NCBI GenBank assembly: GCA_038503065.1
Contig: JBCAMK010000018.1
Location: 1,426,001-1,490,000, forward strand
Direction: 5' to 3'
Source: Paragyromitra xinjiangensis
Lineage: Eukaryota > Ascomycota > Pezizomycetes > Pezizales > Discinaceae
DNA length: 64,000 nucleotides
Shown: one piece after another, positions 24,242-35,150 of the stretch
How positions within the stretch are numbered: the stretch's first letter is position 1
How the letters are laid out: each line of letters opens with the position of its first letter
Notes under the pieces: model-generated
Databases searched by the model: none
What the model saw: only the letters and a program-made list of their open reading frames with translations
Told to the model about the DNA's origin: nothing
Program-made: the position numbers and the translations under genes

Positions 24242-27200
24242 TTTGAAAGAGTGTATTGGTCTGGATTGAAGGATCGTGGTTGATGATGTCTCTCGGGTTT
24301 GACTGTTCTCGTTGAGCTATGGAAAGGAGAACTTAACGGTTGGGGAGGAGGGAGACTTTATATCCCGACAAAAGTTCGGCCCATCCGTACTGGCCCAACT
24401 CAGCCGCACACTTAGAGGCTAAAATAATAAGAATTCGCGAGCCCAAATTGAAAATCTCGCTAGGGTCTTGATCCGAAGTTGATCGACTGCGCTTGCACTG
24501 AAATCCCAACACGTGCCCCCCTTTCGATAAATGCACATCCCCTGGCTTCATTCACCTTCGCTGGGTTATGATTGGGGGGATTTTGGTGTACCCCTAACAT
24601 GCGCTTAGTTGCACCGCCTCTGTGCAGGCAACTAATTACTCACTTTGGGTAGGACGGACATTGTGAAACGTGCAACTTGGAGAAGCTTGTTTTTCCCTGT
24701 GCGACCCAAGGCTCGTGTTAATTTAACTGCGAGTGATGCTAGTCTCACTTTTCCGTGGATTTCAAAAAGGGGTAATTTTTTGCTCAACTACGCCTCACCA
24801 TAGATCGGGAGATGTTTACTCAACCACTCCAGCAAATACAGTTCAGTTTTCATGCAAGAAGTTAAAAAGTCTTTTTGATCGACATTTAACCTTCGATTAA
24901 CCTTAAATTGCTGATTCTAGCGCATTGGTCGTATGAAGATGTGAGGGTGCGAAAATTTACCCATGTCACTCCCCGCATCACATGCGAGATAGTAGAAAAA
25001 TTTCCTACTAGGGGGCTGCTGGATTGGGCTTTTAGTGGGCCGTTAAATACCTGCTCAGCCACTTTAGGGGGGTTTCCTTGTCCACGGGCGGCCTTGTTAT
25101 CGCGTTCGTTTCGCGGAACAAATGTACTTTTCTTTTCTATGAGTTTATACTTAAAAGCCTCCGGCCTTGCAAGACACTGATCAGATGTTAGGATTTAGGT
25201 GGGCTTCAATACTAACTTTTCGTCCACCTCTGCTGGTGGTTACTACTAGTTAGGGTGCTTCTTATATCGTGCTTCTTTGACCCCTAACTGGCCGCTGGCT
25301 TCGGTCTTAGCGAACTTTGAAAGAGATGGATGGCTCTGCTTTTGATGGCGTGAGGTGGCAACCTATCCTGTTTCTCTCCGCCCACCATCCTTCATTGTCT
25401 TTGTTTTTCGAGAACCACAGCCCAGAAGCTAGACTTCGGGAAAAAGCGCTTGTTGTTCCGGGCCTAGAGTGAATCCGATGGGTGCGTCGACGTCAATCAT
25501 CGTTCTGCAGTCTTACGCCAGTGACTGACTGAGGCGTTCTGGCCTACCTAGGCGGTGCTCTGCGCTTGGGCCTTCCGACGCCCAAACAAAGCTTAGGATA
25601 GGTGGCTGAGTCGGCTTGAGCACCACAAGAGCGGGGTTTTCGGAACTAAGCAAACAGTCGGATGATAGCTGTGAGAGTAACGATGCTAATCTCGCTACTG
25701 CAGGACCGTGACTTCGGGGGTATAAGAATTGATCAATGTGAGGTTTAGACGGCATCCAAGCGAGATACCATCACCTGCGGATCGGATATTGATGGACTGG
25801 ATAAATCGTGAGATGGGTTTGGAAGGGCTTTGGGATGTCCAACACTGTGAAGAGAGGGTGGTGTTGTCTCCTTGATTGTTTGTTTGAGTTAATAATTGTC
25901 CACATAGCTTTCAGGAGGGCATCGTTTTACTTTATAAGGATAAGTTTATATAGATAACCTTGCGGAATGCGTTTATTGCCTTCACTTCTCTGGTTCGCTG
26001 GTTTGGGAATGGGATGAACGTCTAGATCAGTGGGATACTGCTTTACTGCTCCCTCGATAAACATCGGGCGGGGTTGCTGTGCCAACAGCCTAAAACAAAT
26101 GGGTACGATTCTCACTAGCATGAGATCGCTTTTCTGGGGCTGTCATAGCTTCAAAAATATGTATGGAGAATTTGAGATCATATATCGTACTGTGTGAGCA
26201 GTTTTGCTACTTGCTGCTCAATTCTGATGCCCCATTGTAGCGGGTGACTTGGGGAATGGAAATCGATTTTGGGTTCTGTGGGTTTAAACTTGTGCTGTTT
26301 CTAGAAGTTCCGAAGCCAATTTAGTATCGGTTGTTAAAGGTGTAAGCTTTGTGATGTGGCTTGTGGGATTTCTTCTGTTTGTGAGGCCTTTTTAGGGTTT
26401 GGATCGTTTGGCAGATATTCGGATGAGTTTTCGTGATATATTGGAAGCTTTCTGAAATGGCTGATCCTCGCTGTATACGCGGGGGCACGCTCATCCCCTT
26501 CCCGCCACACTATTTTCATATGCCCCTCGCTTCACGGAGATAGAAGTCTGTTCGCTTTGTCGCGACAGGGGAACTACATGATTTAGCGAGTGATATCTGA
26601 TGAATGAAATAGCTGTTCTTTTTTTTTTCCACGGGTAGGGGTTGGGCCGGACCCGCTATTCCCGTCTAATTCGCTGTAATTTTGTGCGAGTTAGTAAATA
26701 TTTAATATCCATATTTAACACATTTCCAAACAGGTAAATTCAATCACCAATGCTGGTTCTTAGGGCTTCAATTGCAACACAACGGCACTTTTAACTACGG
26801 GGCTATTATCTGTCCGTATGGACTGGAGAAAGAAATGGGGATAGGAATCTAGTGGAAGAAGTGATGAGAAAAATTGTGGACTAATTATTATTTTATTACC
26901 TAACTGCCATAACCTTATGGTTGGATGCGTGTATGATTTATTTATCTATCTAGTTATTAACTTTATTTATCCACCTTTAGATCACCTTAAACCCTTCTCT
27001 TGAACCCTTCTATGGGGTTCTTAGTTCTGTTAAGTTGGCCTAAGAGAATGCGCAGCTAGAGCTGGTGCGTGTATACGTACATGTATGCACCATCATCTCC
27101 GTTGGGAATCATCAATGCTGCCTCCTCGCATGCGTCATGCATCTATCCGGAATTATATCAAAGTTAGTATTTATGGACTTGCGCCTAGCCCGGCATTTTG

Positions 27201-27912
27201 GGTTATTTTGTCTCGTAGTTCCGCTACACTAAGTGGGCGAGCATGCGATGAAGTGGGCTGGATAGCAGAAGTATAGAATATCATTAGAGATTTTTGTTTG
27301 CTTTTCTGGTTAAAATAAGGTGGTTTGTTTGTATTCCGAATGCTGTAACCACGGGTTGCTAATATGGTAGTAGGAATATTCTGTCTCAGTCTTGGTTGAT
27401 TCTGAGAACGGTATCTAGGCTCATGCTTGTAGCCACCAGTTACATGCGTTGGTTGTTCTTCTATACTGGGCGAGATTCCGGACTAAGCCAGAGCGCCGAA
27501 TGTTGATCATCCCACGCGAAAAGGATACCGGCCCAATCACCTGGGGGATATGCGCATATGCGTCACTGCAGCGGCTAGGCTGCAGCGGATACTTATCGAT
27601 AGATGGGTTGCCTGAAAATCTCAGGTTACACATACATGTACTACCAAAGAACAAAGAATTACAATAGGTATCAGACGTTTTCTTCCTTATGATCACTTGC
27701 AATCCTTACAGAAGTCACATCATAGCAGTCCAGCTCAATCAACACTTTCCAGTACTCTACGTTGGTCATCCCTTACCCAAATCTTGGTAGCAGAGCTAAC
27801 ATTCTGTAGGATTTTGGCATCGAGTCTTCACTGTTTCCTTTCCGAGCTGCGGTTTGTGTTTGTATTTCGGAAACCTCCTGTGCGCGTTTCGACGGTTTAC
27901 ACTTGATTCACA
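24242..27912. other. Spacer
   Basis: About 3.7 kb. The left end holds the promoter of the GPI-anchored protein. CGAGTGAT motif copies are at 24730 (partial) and 26587. The 25.2-25.8 kb segment is somewhat richer in GC, but its open frames show no family signature. Nothing else is supported. Confidence 0.45.
24356..24362 (-). promoter_or_regulatory. TATA box of the GPI-anchored protein gene
   Basis: TATAAAG on the minus strand, about 115 bp upstream of the start codon at 24241. Confidence 0.55.
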
Positions 27913-29467
27913 ATGGGTGGCGGTCCCTCGGTAATCATCCTGTGGCTACTCTGGGTTCTCAAAACTCTTCACTAACAAGTTGCAATAGAAAGAGACTATA
28001 GATCTTCAGAATGAAGTGAAATCAATGAGGGAGGAAGCCCGAAAGATGAAGGAGAAAAAAAGGATTAAGAAAGAGAAACAGGAAAGGGAGTCTCGGGAGG
28101 CGCAGGAACGAGTTGAGCGAGAGAAAGAAGAGAATCGGAAACTTCGTCAGGAACTGAAACGAGAGGAAGAAGAGAGGAAGAGGAAGGAGGAGATATGGAA
28201 AAGGGAGGAAGCGAAGAGAATAGAGGATGCCGAAAAGAAAATAAAAGAAGTGGCGAAACAAATTGAGGAAGGGGCAAAGAGGAGGGAAGAGGAGGCGAAG
28301 AAAAGAGAGAAAGAGGCAAGAAAAAGGGAGGAAGAGGGGAAAAGGAATGACGAGGCGAGGAGAAGGGAAGAAGATAACAGAAGGGAAGAGGAGAGGAAGA
28401 GAATGGATGATATGATGAAAAAGCTCCAGGAAGAGGTAAAGGAGAGAGAGGAAAGAGCAAGGAGAAGAGAGGAAGAAGCTAGGCAACTGGAAAAAGAGGC
28501 TAGGCAAAGAGAAGAGCAGGCGAGGAAACGAGAAGAGGAAATAAGGGAGAGAGAGCGTGAAGCGAACAAAAAAGAGGAAGAGATGAGAAAAAAGGAGGAA
28601 GCGAAGAGAATTGAGGAAGAGAAAAAGAGAATGAATGAGCTGGCGAAAACCCTTGAGGAAGAGGCAAAGAAAAGGATTGAGAAGGAGATTTGGCTGCGGG
28701 AGGAAGCGGAGAGATGTTTGGCTGAAGGGATTCCACCAGTCAAATACCCGACAGGAGAGGATATCCAAGCAGTTAGGGAGAAGCTCCAGTATCGCAAGGG
28801 CAACCTACATTTCGCTATAACCGGCGTATCTGGAAGTGGAAAGTCTTCTTTGATCAATGCATTCCGTGGTTTGCCTAACTCTAAAAAAAACCCGAATGCA
28901 GCCAGAGTTGGGACCAACGAAACTACCTCAGAAATAGGACGCTATGGTGATTCTAATTTGCCGTGGATGTTTTGGTACGACGTCCCTGGCGCTGGTACCA
29001 TCAAAGTCCCCGATTGGCAGTATTTCAACGACCAAGGCTTATACATCTTCGATGCCGTCATCATCGCAATCGACACTCGCTTTACTAAGACAGACGCGGG
29101 GCTCCTCCTGAGTTGCAAGCGTTTCGGTATTCCCGCATTTGTTGTACGCTCAAAAGCAAACCAGCACATCTTTAATACTATGAAAGATGACTACGACGAG
29201 GACGAAGGCGACGATGACAGCGAAGAGAGTACTGCTGAGCGCTTCATGGTGGCTCGTGATAAATATGTTGCGGATACCCGTCGGGAATTTGAGTCTGTTC
29301 TTAAGGATGTCAATCTCCCTCCACAAAAGGTTTATATAGTGTCCAAGGAAGTTCTCTGTGGCCTCGTTAAGGCCTCGAGAGCCCCACCAGACATCATCGA
29401 TGAGGTGGAGCTTGTAAGGGACATATTTCATACGGCTAAGAAGATACGTGGCCAAGTCCACACTTGA
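27913..29467 (+). CDS. IRG-like (immunity-related) GTPase with coiled coil
   Basis: Dynamin-superfamily-like GTPase of the interferon-inducible (IRG) type, 498 residues, from an 18-nt first exon (27913-27930) and exon 2 (27989-29467). The first exon gives MGGGPS, a classical N-myristoylation signature (Gly2, Ser6), so membrane attachment is predicted. Residues 8-255 or so are an extreme Lys/Glu/Arg coiled coil. The G domain follows: P-loop GVSGSGKSS (285-293), a Thr-rich switch I (NETTSEIG), G3 DVPGAG (from Asp337), and a G4-like RSKAN (393-397) that lacks the usual Asp. An acidic loop (DEDEGDDDSEEST) comes before the C-terminal helical part. The start at 27913 is preferred over an internal Met because the exon junction is in frame and gives the lipidation motif. 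IRG proteins in animals act on intracellular membranes. The fungal role is unknown. Confidence 0.85.
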
Positions 29468-30646
29468 TCAAATATTCTGCGTCTTTCCACTGTTCCGTAT
29501 TTCATCTTTTATTCATCCTGTTTCGTTCTTTTTCCTACTTTATGTCTCTTTCGCTCTTTGTGTTGCGGATTCTTCGAATTCTTCATCAACGGTTTTCGTT
29601 GGCTCTCCCCTCTAGTGGGCATCGGCCGCGGTATATGCTTTGCTAACGATCTCAAACTTTTGTATTCTGTTCTCTAGCTATGGTGTTCTGAGTGTCTGTC
29701 ATTTCCTCAGTGAATTTTGTACTTTTTTGCTTTTTTTCACCCAGGGGACAAGATTCAACTGGTATTCGCGGATGGGTTTCTTTCTTTGGATTCATGTTTG
29801 CAATTGAATAAAGGGACGTACGCACGCTCTGTGAAACTTAAGCTCGAAGGCACCACGTTATGAGATGTTGGATTGGTTTAGAGTTTTGTTTTCGTAGACG
29901 GGGCCCATCAAATTGCCCAGTACTATGTCCTTTTACAAGCAATTGGCTAGAGTAACCTATTCACTAAAGTTGGGAGGTAATTGAGTTGTTGAAAACCGAA
30001 GATCGGTTTGTGGTGTAGCTTCCTCTGGATAATGCCCCCCCACGCTGTGCTTCTTAGTGTCGTTTAGCTTGTGGTGGGATACATACAAGGTATGTAGTGA
30101 TGTTCATTACTCTTATGATTTAAGCTACGGATAGGCGATTTATATGACTTAATTATATGCGGAGGGTGAGATATCGTTATCAGATCCGGGCTTCTCGAGA
30201 GTTATATAGTTTTCGGCATTCTGACGTGGGTGGTTTGTTATTCCATTTCGTTCTCTTCCTTCTCTTAAGTGGTGGCGTGCGAGATGATGTTTTTTGTTGT
30301 GTAGAGTAGTATGTGTATTTAAAGGATACTTGAAGGCTTGTGCTGGGGTTTAATATTGCTTCGGGGCTTGTGGGTTAGGCTTCTAGGTTTCGCAGGAGAT
30401 CTTCCACTTTGGTGGCGTGAGAATCATTTCCCCAGAATTCCAAAGCCGGGTAACTGAAATCAAGAGGGATAGACCTACTGTTATGATCGGGCTGCCTAGT
30501 TATGATCGGGCTGCCTAGTTAGTTATTGTTGTGTTCCACAGGAAGTTACCCGCGTTGTAAATAAATAGTGTTGCTGAGGGGATAGTTCACCTGTGCTCCA
30601 CTGGCCGGCGCGACCAGCTTTTGCGGGTTAAATATTCTCGCCTGCG
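29468..30646. other. Spacer between GTPase and permease genes
   Basis: T-rich 3' region of the GTPase gene, then unremarkable sequence with a perfect tandem 19-bp repeat at 30481. The upstream region of the permease is at the right edge. No gene is seen. Confidence 0.5.
30481..30518. repeat. Perfect tandem duplication, 2 x 19 bp
   Basis: TTATGATCGGGCTGCCTAG occurs twice without a gap, 130 bp before the permease start codon. It may be a recent slippage event or a doubled regulatory site. Confidence 0.95.
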
Positions 30647-32497
30647 ATGCTCTCTGACGATGCCATCGCCGATGCCGAACAGGGAAGCCGTCTTCTTGCG
30701 GAAGAACGAGGGAGTGATCTTCGTACCGTGCCACGGCGTCAGGGCCATAGCAGTGGTTTCATCTACAACGACGATGATGACGACGGTAGCGAGGATGACA
30801 GTGAAAGTGTGATTTCTGTCGCTCTTGGAGAACGTCATGTTGAAAGAGACGTTATACCAGAAACTGCAACGCAGGGAAGGAACCTCTCCTGGACCTCCGC
30901 ATACATGCTTATGATCTCGGGTATGGTCGGATCCGGCATTTTTGCGACTCCCGGTACCGTCGCCAAGTCATGTGGAAGTGTTGGGCTATCGTTATTAGTC
31001 TGGCTGGCAGGCGCAGGGATTGCAGCTTGTGGGCAGGTGGTCTCGTTGGAGTTTGGTTGCATGCTTCCTCGAAGTGGTGGGGATAAGGTTTATCTAGAGT
31101 TTACATATCGCCATCCTCGATTTTTCGTGTCGACTATGGTTGCCGTGAGGGCGGTGATACAAGGCTTCACGGCTAGTAGCTGCATTATCTTTAGTGAATA
31201 CCTGTTATTCGGCTTGAACACCAACTCAGAACCGTCGCAGTTCGTGAAAAGACTTGTTGCGGTTGGACTGCTGGTCTTTGTAACAGTGATACACGGGTGT
31301 TTCTTGAAGACGGGCATCCTGATCCAGAATGCTCTCGGCTGGTTTAAGATCGGGTTGATGTGCTTCATGATCTTGACGGCTCTTGTTGTCGTTGTGTTCT
31401 CGGGATCGTCATCTGGGGTCACAGGATCTGCCGCTGTCTCGTCGTGGGACTCGATTTGGGAAGGCTCAAATTGGGGTTGGGGTATGGTATCACTAGCTAT
31501 TTTTAAGGTCTACTCCGCCTATTCTGGGTATGATAGCGTCAAGAACGTCTTAAATGAAGTGAGAGATCCGGTTGGGATGTTGAAGGTCGTGCCACCGGCC
31601 GCGCTGGCGACTGTTTCCGTGTTGTATCTTTTGGTTAACATTGCATATTTTGTCATCCTTCCTCTTGAGGAAGTGAAGAATAGCGGTGAGTTGATTGCTG
31701 GGCTTTTCTTTGACAAACTGTTTGGCCCTAGGTTTGGGAGAGTTATGCTGCCTCTCTTAATATCACTTTCTGTCGCTGGCAATGCGATGGTCGCTACTTT
31801 CAGCTTGGTGGGCCTCTCTCTTTTCTTGAGACTTTACATATTGGGTCGCGTAGAGCAATGGGGTTAACGTTTCCTCGTAAAAAGTCCCGCCTTAATCAAG
31901 AAGTTGCCCGTCAGGGTCTTATTCCCTTCTCTCGCCTATTCTCTTCCTCCCGGCCCTTCAACGCCCCACTCGGCGGCTTCATCCTCATCTTCATCCCAAC
32001 CTTCCTCATAATTGTCCTTCCTCCGCCCGGCGAAATCTACCCCTTCATCCTCGACGCTGAAACCTACCCTACGCAATTCTTCGCCTTAGCAATCGCCTTC
32101 GGGCTTCTCTGGCTGCGATGGCATCGACCGGATCTTCAGCGGCCCTTCAAGGCATGGCTTCCAGCTGTGGTCTTGAGGGTCGTAATTTGTATTGCGTTGG
32201 CGGTGGCGCCGTTTGTGCCGCCTGAAGGTGATGGGAAGGGTGCGTTTGGGTTATGGTATGGGGCGTATGCTGTTGTTGGCGTCGGAATGTGAGTTTGCTG
32301 GTTTCTCAAACTTTTGGTGATGTGATGTGGTGTGCTGATGTGGGTTGTTGCTTTTAAGACATGTCGTGGGGACTGTGTATTGGTATGTATGGTCAATTGT
32401 GATGCCAAGGTGGAGGGGGTATCGTCTGGAGGAGAGGGCTGAGGTACTCCATGATGGAACGAGCATTACGTCGATTATTAAGGTTAAAGACCAATAA
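30647..32497 (+). CDS. Amino-acid permease, methionine (MUP1/LAT) type
   Basis: Plasma-membrane transporter of the APC superfamily, LAT branch, 567 residues. Exons are 30647-31807, 31885-32288 and 32359-32497. An acidic cytosolic N-terminus (five consecutive Asp at 42-46) precedes about twelve hydrophobic segments. The first carries the family motif GMVGSGIFATPG, and SVGLSLLVWLAGAGIAACG and LEFGCMLPRSGGDKVYLEF follow in the expected order. The RLNQEVARQGLIPFS block is restored only after removing intron 1, and is followed by FNAPLGGFIL. Exon 3 gives the usual tail YWYVW...PRWRGYRLEERAEVL. The intron 1 donor is GTGGGC, slightly unusual. Fungal relatives import methionine or related amino acids, and substrate choice here is inferred from that similarity. 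The gene appears intact. Confidence 0.9.
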
Positions 32498-32883
32498 ATA
32501 ATTATTTAAGGGGAAGACATTAGGCCTATACGGAAGGTAGAAATGAAGAGGAAAGAGGATAGGGTTAGGGTAGATAATCTATCTTATAATTAGATAGTTT
32601 CTAGGCGACACGTGTTTATTTTTCACTGTATGAGCATTGCTCTTTAGGAGCGGCTTGAGGTTTCTATCGCACCTGGGGAGTTTGCCGCAAGGGAGTTGGT
32701 GCTCCCACCAATTAGTTAAATATATATTTCTAAATTTATCAATGTAGTTGCCTTGTAGCTTTATTGGACTTATTTTGAAGTAGTACTCGAAGTGTATATA
32801 CGTATGACTTTACTGAATTAAAGAATGGCTCGGCGCCGGAAATATTCGGGAGAAAAAGTCTCTGAAATTGCCTTATGTCCACT
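32498..32883. other. Spacer, convergent 3' ends
   Basis: AT-rich 386-bp spacer between the permease and the convergent minus-strand gene. It should contain both 3' UTRs. A TTAGGGTTAGGGT telomere-like run lies near 32562. Confidence 0.5.
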
Positions 32884-33723
32884 TTAGAATATAAATTCTT
32901 CCGTCCCATCCTCACTAGCGTATGTCTCATCATACTCAAGCTCAAGTTCATCTGTAAGATCTGCCTCTAACACATCATCCTCTACCTCAGTTGGTAGAGA
33001 ACCTCGCACATCATCTGACCAAAAGGTCTTCCATCGGTTGTCGCGTTCGAGGGATGCCTTTTCGAGACTTCGACTCGAGAAGAATTTGAACTCGACTTTT
33101 CGGTACTGTATAGCGTAGATCTGTTCGCCAGGTGCATCAAATGATTTTTCAGAGCGATTATTGACGTCTCGAGTGCTATTGACTCTTGAATTTAGAGCAT
33201 TCACCATAGCTGTAGGTGATGGTGTAGTTCCGCCGACTAGAGAAGAGCCACGTAGGTGAACTCCTCCACTAGTGGTTCCTCCGGAGATTGTTGTTTTCGT
33301 TACCCGCGCGTCGGTGATAGTATGGTAGCCAACTACTAAATACACATTGCTACCATCTCCGTCTCCTATCGCGTTTTCGAACCATTGGCGTGTCTCAGCT
33401 GATGAACATGCTTTTCTGAACCAAGCTCCAGAGTTTAGGAGCTGGTAAGTCTTCGCTTGAGTAGCTGCTAAAGTGATAGCATTCGCATCTCGGTTTTCGT
33501 AAGAGACTAGTAGGAGGGCCGTTAGGCGGGATCGGAGTTGAGAATTCTTTGAAAGGCTTAAAGTGCCTTGGAAATTATCCTGTTGTTTAACCGTAAATTC
33601 AGGTGGACTGTCAAATGGGTCGTAGAACGCCTGTTGAGGGTGCTTGGCGTTGAGGACTAGGCGCCCGAGCTTGACGGTATCAATGTGTAAAAGACTGTTT
33701 TGTATAAGAGCCCGGGTTTTCAT
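32884..33723 (-). CDS. Conserved fungal protein of unknown function, 279 aa
   Basis: Single-exon protein, no signal peptide and no obvious membrane helix. Order of features: an N-terminal segment with LGRLVLNAKHPQQAFYDP, a mid-region with LLNSGAWFRKAC and RQWFENAI, the strongly hydrophobic strand VYLVVGYHTITDARVT at about 125-140, a Gly/Ser/Thr-rich stretch, an aromatic strand (IYAIQYRKVEFKFF), and a very acidic 45-residue tail. From memory, proteins with the 'VYLVVGYHTITDA' block are widespread uncharacterised proteins in Pezizomycotina. I know no assigned function. The layout of amphipathic beta strands plus a removable acidic tail is compatible with a pore-forming or gasdermin-like fold, but that is speculation. 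Its neighbour is the permease, tail to tail. Confidence 0.75.
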   Translation of the reverse strand: MKTRALIQNSLLHIDTVKLGRLVLNAKHPQQAFYDPFDSPPEFTVKQQDNFQGTLSLSKNSQLRSRLTALLLVSYENRDANAITLAATQAKTYQLLNSGAWFRKACSSAETRQWFENAIGDGDGSNVYLVVGYHTITDARVTKTTISGGTTSGGVHLRGSSLVGGTTPSPTAMVNALNSRVNSTRDVNNRSEKSFDAPGEQIYAIQYRKVEFKFFSSRSLEKASLERDNRWKTFWSDDVRGSLPTEVEDDVLEADLTDELELEYDETYASEDGTEEFIF

Positions 33724-34867
33724 TGTCGGTGGTGTTTACTGTCCTAGTAGATATTGATCTAAAGGTGTGCTGAAATCGGATGGTGTGGGCGTTGGTTGAA
33801 GCGCGGGGTGGCTGTTTAGCGGGGTAGAAATTCTAGGCAACAGAGGTCAAGGTTTATTCGACATGTAAACGTGGATTATATTCCGTATATAGCTGCGAGC
33901 ATGGTTGGCTGGGAGTTCGGCTTGGCTGTATGAAGCCTTGCGTGTTAGGTTTCACTAATTACTACTTTAAGTGCGAGTAATTGTACTTCTGGTAAGGCAA
34001 AGCAACCGTAGGAACTTGTGCTTCTGCGAGTAGTAGTCCTCGTAGGCCACGCTCCCGAGCTGGCCAAGATCCGCATCGAGGTGCTCCTTTCATATATCTA
34101 TTCGTAGATTTCCGAAAGACTAGTTAATGGCTTCGGATATGTAAGTCTACATGCTTTATAATATTAATACTTTGATGTCTGTTTTGTGCCCAGACTTATG
34201 CTTGGCGCCAAGGTTCGTCTCTAAGCAGGTTGTGAATAAAGTACGATAATTATGGAAAAATAGGCTTGGAACGAGACAGCTCTGATGTGTACAAATTTAG
34301 TTTTGTTCGCTTCATTGGGCGCGGCGTACTAGTGTTGTGCTTAGTCTTAAACTGTAGCTGGGGGTAGGAGCGAGTAAATTAAGATGTGGTTGGGGTGGTG
34401 GGGATTAGGTGGTGGGATCATATCTCTGATGGCAGGCGCAAATTTACCGAGTGATATTTTATGATCAATATTGGCGATAATTATAGGCTAAGAAGACGGT
34501 CTATCCCTCTCTCTGACTGCAAGCTAGACATACTTGAATGGAGGAGGTCAAGAGGCAATAAAAGGAGAACTTTAAGGCTTGTGAGGATTCTCCAAGTAGA
34601 TATTTAGAGGGTAAATCCTGTTATCATGGAGAAATGACTTATTGGCTTGTGATTCCGTCACCTAAGTTAACAACTTCGACAAATAAATTGAAACAGTAAT
34701 CCGCATACAAAATATGGCCTATACGCCTATAACCAGCCCTGTTTACTGATATTCGAAAATAACCGCTCGCCGAGATCTAATATAGCTGGGAGTTAGAACG
34801 TGGTAACTATAATCTGAAAAGAAGTTTAGACAGACTTACCAAGGCGTCTGGAAGAATAACAGTATAT
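33724..34867. other. Spacer
   Basis: Upstream region of the 279-residue gene, then AT-rich sequence. One CGAGTGAT motif copy at 34448. No gene is supported. Confidence 0.5.
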
Positions 34868-35150
34868 TTAGCAGGTAGGGCCTGGGCAAGCACCGCTATC
34901 TATGCAAGCCGGGCCTGTATTGCAATTCATGGGATTTAGCAACAAACATGTGGTTTGGTACCAAGCAGAAAGACTTACAGCAATCGGTCAGACAAGCTGC
35001 CTTCGCAGTCGGGTTCGTAAGTTCGTCACAGTCAGTTTGGCAGGTATTTATGCAGTCATCGCACAAGTCTCTCGTGAAGAGATTTCCTGGGGCTGCATTG
35101 ACAAAAGCAATGAGGGAGATGAGGGTAATGATAGAGGTCGAAAACTTCAT
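34868..35150 (-). CDS. Small secreted cysteine-rich protein, 72 aa
   Basis: Effector-like secreted peptide. Exon 1 is 34979-35150 and exon 2 is 34868-34914 on the minus strand, with a GTAAGT donor and a TACAG acceptor. Without splicing the frame loses its cysteine pattern; with it the protein ends CCPACIDSGACPGPTC. Residues 1-19 are a signal peptide (MKFSTSIITLISLIAFVNA). The mature part has ten cysteines in about 50 residues, with CxxC and CC pairs, so it should be strongly disulfide-bonded. A basic residue (Arg27) could be a processing site. A TATA box lies about 95 bp upstream. There is no known family by eye. Such proteins in fungi act in host interaction, antimicrobial defence or development; which applies here is unknown. 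Confidence 0.8.

Noticed and set aside
28022..28917. Long minus-strand open frames rich in Leu, Phe, Ser and Pro
   Set aside because: They are the antisense of the AG-rich coiled-coil exon of the GTPase gene and have no independent signals.
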